DNA from: Ceratothoa steindachneri
Taxonomy: Eukaryota; Arthropoda; Malacostraca; Isopoda; Cymothoidae
Assembly: GCA_963969495.1 (NCBI GenBank)
Contig: OZ018317.1
Location: forward strand, 222,443,735 to 222,507,734
Length of the DNA stretch: 64,000 bases
Reading direction: 5' to 3'
In this document: positions 49,601 through 55,600 of the stretch, in pieces
Position numbering within the stretch: the stretch's first letter is position 1
Layout: the number at the start of each line of letters is the position of its first letter
Notes under the pieces: model-generated
The model's database searches: none
What the model saw: the letters and a program-made list of their open reading frames with translations, nothing else
Told to the model about the DNA's origin: nothing
Translations under genes and position numbers: made by a program

Positions 49601-52600
49601 AAAAGGTTGTAATACAATGCTGAAAGAGATCTGCTATGAAATTAATGCTTTCTATTCTATTTAATTTATTCTTTTTATTCACTTGCTTTATTTCATTAAT
49701 AGTATTTATTTTATTGTTCTCATGTAAATGGAGCACATTTGCGCTGCTCTCTTCCTAGAATGACAAGATTCATTCCAAACAAGACTAAAATCCTGACTAG
49801 CTAATACCAGATATATATACAGCGTCGGCAAAAAATTTAAGACCACTCCATTTAATTGGTCCTAAATTTTTTACCAATGATTTTTGCGTCTACTGAATAA
49901 CCATGGTGCCAGATAAATTTAAAAGTTATCGTACAGTTCCATTGGTGTATAAGTTATATGATGCCACTTTGAAATTTCAGTTAACTCATCTATCTTTGAG
50001 AAGAGAGTTATCTTTGTTGAGAAGCATTCTTCAAGATTTTCAAGGTTTTCAAAGTTTCTATTAATATAATTCAAGTATAATACTTGGCCATTAACTGGTG
50101 AAATTACGCAGAAGATTGTATTAATACAAAAATCTGGTTGATCAAGAAACTTCATTGCTCAAGAACTTCAATGCCATCAAGAAGTATCAGGATCATGGTA
50201 CTTTTGAAGATCTTCAAAGAAAAGGATGCCTGAAGAAAACATCTTTCAGGGACGATTCACGCACAAGAAGATTCTGCATTGAAAATCCAACTGCTTCTTC
50301 AGGATATAACAAAAGAGAATTGGGTTTGGAGGTTTCTGAAAGAACCATTAGGCACAGACTCCAAAAAGACCTGTTTCAAAGCCTCTGATAAGCAAAGCCC
50401 AAGCACAAAAACATCTTGATTTCTGCAAGTGACACAAAAACTGGACCAAAGAAATGTGGTCTTTTGTAATGTTTAGTGATGAATCCACAATGAGGCACTT
50501 CAACCATGTGACAAAGTTTGTTAGAGTGCCAAAAGGAGCAAGCCCATATGATCCAAAGTACACGTGAAAGACATTGAAGCATTCACCATCAATTATGGTG
50601 CGGGGATGTTTTTCCATAAAAGGGCCTGGTGGATTGCACTTCCTTCAAAAAGGGAAAATTATGAATACTGATATGTATTTATCGATTCATAAGGAAAAAC
50701 TCGATGTCTTCATGGGAATTCGTAAATGCTCCATCTTTCAACAATGTGGTCTTGTGTAATGTTTAGTGATGAATCCACAATGAGGCACTTCAACCATGTG
50801 ACAAAGTTTGTTAGAGTGCCAAAAGGAGCAAGCCCATATGATCCAAAGTACACGTGAAAGACATTGAAGCATTCACCATCAATTATGGTGCGGGGATGTT
50901 TTTCCATAAAAGGGCCTGGTGGATTGCACTTCCTTCAAAAAGGGAAAATTATGAATACTGATATGTATTTACCGATTCATAAGGAAAAACTCGATGTCTT
51001 CATGGGAATTCGTAAATGCTCCATCTTTCAACAAGATGGAGCACCATCTCACACCGGAAAAAAATCTGTAGGATGGATTAAAAATCATTTTCAGCTATTA
51101 GAATGGCCTGGAAACTCTCCAGACCTAAATCCAATTGAAAACTTGTGGCAAATTATATAACAAAAACTTGCCCAGAAGAAAGTGTCATCTTTAATGGAAT
51201 TACAAGAAACGATCAAGAAAGTTTGGATCCATGAAATTTCATCTGAAATGTGCAAGAATTTAGTTTACAGCATTCCAAAACGAATTGCTGAAGTTATAAA
51301 AAACAAAAGATACCCAATTAAATATTGAATAATTGTTATTTTTGCTCAAATAAAGTGAAATGATCATTTTTTTAAATTTTTTCTTTCCTGGTCCTAAATT
51401 TTTTGCTGAGATTGTAGATATTTTTTTGGCACATTAATTTCTAGTTTCTGCGTTTGTGGAATAGGTATTGAGGCTACATATATCTTGTCTGTTGAAGGGG
51501 GATCTGATCGTGGAGGGGCACCGCAAAATTGATTTACAATTTGAAAAATGAGGTTAACAGGATTATACGAGTGCCGAGGTAGAACAATCTGTTAAAGACT
51601 TTAAAATGAATACAGAATTGCCAAGGTTCTTATAATGTAGTTTAAATGCTGTAAAGTTATGCAAATCTTGGTGTATCAGGGTTGCAGATATTTTAGGAGA
51701 GTTTGGGAGGATTTTAATAGGTTTAAAACAGGTTCAATGCACCTGCATAGTCAACAGAAAGGTCGGGAGATAATAAATACTTTGTATTAATGTAATGAGG
51801 GTTTGTATCAAGTGATGTCCAGTATATATTTCAAATCCAGAATGGAGGTAGGTTATTAATTGGAAAATATTGGTAGTTGCATTAGTTTATTGAATGTTAT
51901 CCAGAAATCTTTAAAGTTATTGGGAGTGAGGATGAGAAGTTTGAGAATTTGCATGTGGATGCATGGTGTAGGTTATTAAATCTATTAAGGAACTTTCATT
52001 TATTCTTAAGGGAAAAGATTTAATGAGAGGACCTTTAGCTAAGGGAGACCTACTTGGAAATTTAAATTGTTTTATGTCTCTCTGGCAAAAAAAGTTGTGA
52101 ATGTTGAGCTACAAAAAGAAAAGTAGCCTCGGGTAGGTGCAATCTTTGGGTAAGGTTTGCATTAAGGTAGTGAGTGGCAAAGGAGTGAAGCATATTGATG
52201 TCATAGGTTAAAATATTGAAGAAAGGAATCCTAAGGTGATACGTGTTAGGGCTCGATCAGTGGAGTCCATGTGTAATCCGTAAAGTTATAAATGGATTGC
52301 TCAGTTAAGCTAAACACTGGTATGAGTTTGTTCCTTAGTAGCATGCTCGCTAATGTTACTGAGGGTCTGCTAAGGGATGGAGTATTGTGGGAGATTTGTG
52401 TTATCCAAACTTAGGGAAGAGGATTTATATAATTTAACAGAGGAGGTAAGTATGTATAATACATCAAGAAGGGGGACTTCTAAATTAAATAGTCATACCC
52501 AAAATGTAGTTGATAAAGGAGAACAACAAAATCTATATTTTGTGTATTATACAAATCATGTATTTAAAGAAGAGGATAGATACATGCAGTAAATATTAAT

Positions 52601-55600
52601 GTAGGAGACAAATTTTCACTAAAAGATTTGAATAAAATTCTATGGAGGCAGAAAATAACGAGAAAAACAAACGATAATGAGAGTTGTCAAGAGGCTTCAA
52701 AATACAAAAAATCATTGAAAAACAAGTAAACAATTAGTAATGAAAGTGGAAAATATAGTAAAAGTGTTTTGAATTAAAGGAACATTTCAGGGTTAGATAA
52801 AAAGTAAAGATCAGTCATAAAACAAAAAATGCTTGACTAAAATTTACCAAAGCGAACCAGCTTAGCGATAATAGGATGCCATCTGCCGGGGCCTGGTTCC
52901 TTCTTGCTTTTTTTTGTTTTTTATTTCTTTTGTTTCATAATGTAGCCTTATATTAGACTGAAAATAATTACGGCGATTTATGATAACCATCGCCCAATGG
53001 GCACTTAAAAAAAATGTTTGTTCTCTTCCCAGTTGTGATCTAGGATTTGTTTTCAGGATCAAGACTTGATCGCCGATGACAGCAAGAAGTTGATCGACGT
53101 CACAGGTGAGCCAACAGAGCTAGGGGGGCTGGTGGCTTGTGTACCACTGTCTCCGTGATTGCTTTGTTGCTTTTTTTTTTGCTACGTGAGGAGTTCCGTA
53201 GGTGCTATGCCTTTAGGTTACTTCAATATGGCGGTTGGGCAGAATGGAAGGTCGTCCTGGTGAGGGAGGCTTAACATGAAATCTTTACAGAATTGATGAA
53301 AGCTGAGCTTCAGGAGATTAAAGACGACATTGAAGAAGAGAAGCAGAAATTGGGCCAGGCAAAACTGACCCCGGAATTCGACCAGGTAAGGGAGGCTTTC
53401 CCGCCAATGCCAGACGTTTTTGTGAGGATTACATCAGGTAGGTATGCTGGTGCCACTAACCAGGGTAGCGACTCTCAGCAGAAAGAAGGGATCGGTCGAG
53501 GTCGAGCACTTGTGCCTCGCTAATTGCCAATGTTTTTATTTAGATCCTCTGGGAAATTCGATGCAGCTATTCTCGTCATAGTAACTGATATTTTTTGGTG
53601 ATTATAGTCCCTAATCTGCCATTTGGCCACTGTTTTGGCAGGTGAAGCTAGTAGACGAAGAAGTGGTGCCGGAGGGTGGGAAGAACGAAGAAACTGAGGA
53701 CTCCTTCAAGGAAGAAGTGAATATGGAGGAGAAACAGGACTTGGTCAATAGAGAAGATGAAGGGGAAGAGGATGATGTCGACGAGGAGGGCCATAATAAG
53801 TTCAACGGGAGAGAAGGTCGACCGACCCCTCTTTTACATCCAAAGGTTTGTTGCCAATTCGTGTTTCTCGCTCTTATGGGGAAGGGAGCAGTTTTTGGTC
53901 GCCCTCGTGTCTATCATTGACTGCTTCTGCACTCACTCAGGCGTGCTGAAGGGTTCTTAAGGCGAATGACGCTCTCTAAGCCAGGCACATGTCTAAGTCA
54001 AAAATCCCTTGAGATCTTTACTTGTTCGGGGGGCGGCTAGAGTCCCATGTTACCCCCTCCCCCTCTTTCACAAACACACTCACCGCCGCCCTGTCGTGTC
54101 ACGAAATGGCTGGACAGGAAAGGGCTTTCCCGAAGGCTTCGCTTGTCCCCCTTTTTACAGCTTTAGGACGTGCATGTGACACTGCACACCAAAGAACTTA
54201 ATGTTTTTTTTATATACTTAAAGGGAAGAGGGATTCGAACCCATGTGGTGAAAATTCGCGTGTCGCTCGAAATTACTAAACTTAAGTGACTGAAAAGTGC
54301 CTTGATGCTTAAGAGTACTAGAAAGTACTCGCAGCGACTCGGGTATCTTGATTAGGTCACCGCCTCTTACCTTATTCGGAAGTAAAATGAAAGGAAGTGC
54401 ACAGTCGCCTAAAGGTTAACATAGGAGTCTTAACCCCGGGACCCTGCTAGGATCCCAAGGTAGGATATCCGAGACGAAGTTGTTGTTCCCTTTGAAGGAA
54501 GGGGCGAAGATGAGAGAGGCCCCTGACTCGATTGGTAAGGGGGATGTTTCGAGTCCCGACACCACCGCCCAGATGAGCAGCGGCGTCTCACTTCTGTCTG
54601 AGTCACTGCCGGTGCTCCCACCTGCGGGGTCACCAGTGTGCGAGAAACGGCCGCTCAAGAAGGAAGGCAGGGATGAGTACGACTTCGACGATGACGCTTC
54701 TCGCGAGTCCTTGGAAGTGAAGTAAGTTCCTTTGCCGTATGTCCATAAGGTGCCCCGGTGGGAAGGGGCTCTGTCCTTCAACGTGAGTGTGGCGTGGGAG
54801 CGGAATGGTTTCCCTTCCTCGCATTTGCCATCTCTCTCTTCTCCACTCCCACCTGCCCTTGTAGTCCCCACTTAGGGCCCGGAGCTCTCCTACCCTGTTG
54901 GATAAGGCGAATTCCCACGACTCGGTACCGGGTTCGTTTCCAGCGAGAGGAAGGACACGAGAAATTTCGGTGCTCGCAAGGGGCATCCGTCATTGATGCG
55001 GTGCGTCTAGTCTGAAGCGTATGTGCAGACACCCGGTCACATACTTCACCAGACATGGTCGCTCGCAACACCGCTCTCTTCCTCTCTCCTCTTTGTGTAT
55101 ACACACCACTCTTCCATCCTGGAGCTTCTCGTTGCGGTTTTCATATCCACACTCCCTAACGTGGAGCCCGCTAGATGTAGCATGGACTAACCATGCTACA
55201 GCTGACATCTGGAGTATTGTGTGCCCTCCCAAGTCTCTCCTTAGAAACTTTAAAAAAAGTCCTGCCGTGGGAGGAGTGATGCTCCATAGGTTCGCTGGAT
55301 ATCGACAAGAGCCAACAGTGTCCATCTGGAGCCTACGGCCTTACCAGTGATTATCATTCTGATCTTTATGTGACTTTTATTATCCAGTGAGAGGACTTCG
55401 TCTACGATTTTAATTGGATTGGTGGCGGAATTAACTTTTTTTTCTCGGGTCTCATGCTGTCCTTTACCCCGCAGGGAGTTCATGAACCGGGGGGAGAAGC
55501 GGAAATTCTCACCCTGTGACAACGTGTCGTCCCCCGTCGTGTCCGAGAGCACCCCAAGCTCGCCAGCTTCCACCAGTTATGGGTAATGAGAAGTCTCGGG

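Larger units (their letters stand above)
49820..51414 (+). mobile_element. Tc1-like transposon with internal duplication
   Basis: Flanked by TA (49818-49819 and 51415-51416). Termini CAGCGTCGGCAAAAAATTTA and inverted CAATCTCAGCAAAAAATTTA match for most of 20 bp. The motif TTGGTCCTAAATTTTTTACC near 49856 and CTGGTCCTAAATTTTTTGCT near 51388 are related. Length is 1595 bp, of which about 290 bp is a duplication in the transposase. Different family from the Tc1 element at 2885-4495. Confidence 0.9.

Noticed and set aside
52377..52592. Plus-strand open frame of 71 codons in BRD8 intron 9
   Set aside because: No recognisable protein and no phase-compatible splice sites with BRD8 exons 9 and 10.
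54225..54320. tRNA-like B box (complement of GGTTCGAATCCC)
   Set aside because: No A box at the right distance and no acceptor-stem pairing; at most a SINE scrap.
54416..54871. Antisense open frames opposite BRD8 exon 13
   Set aside because: GC-rich coding exon on the plus strand creates stop-free antisense frames; no motifs.
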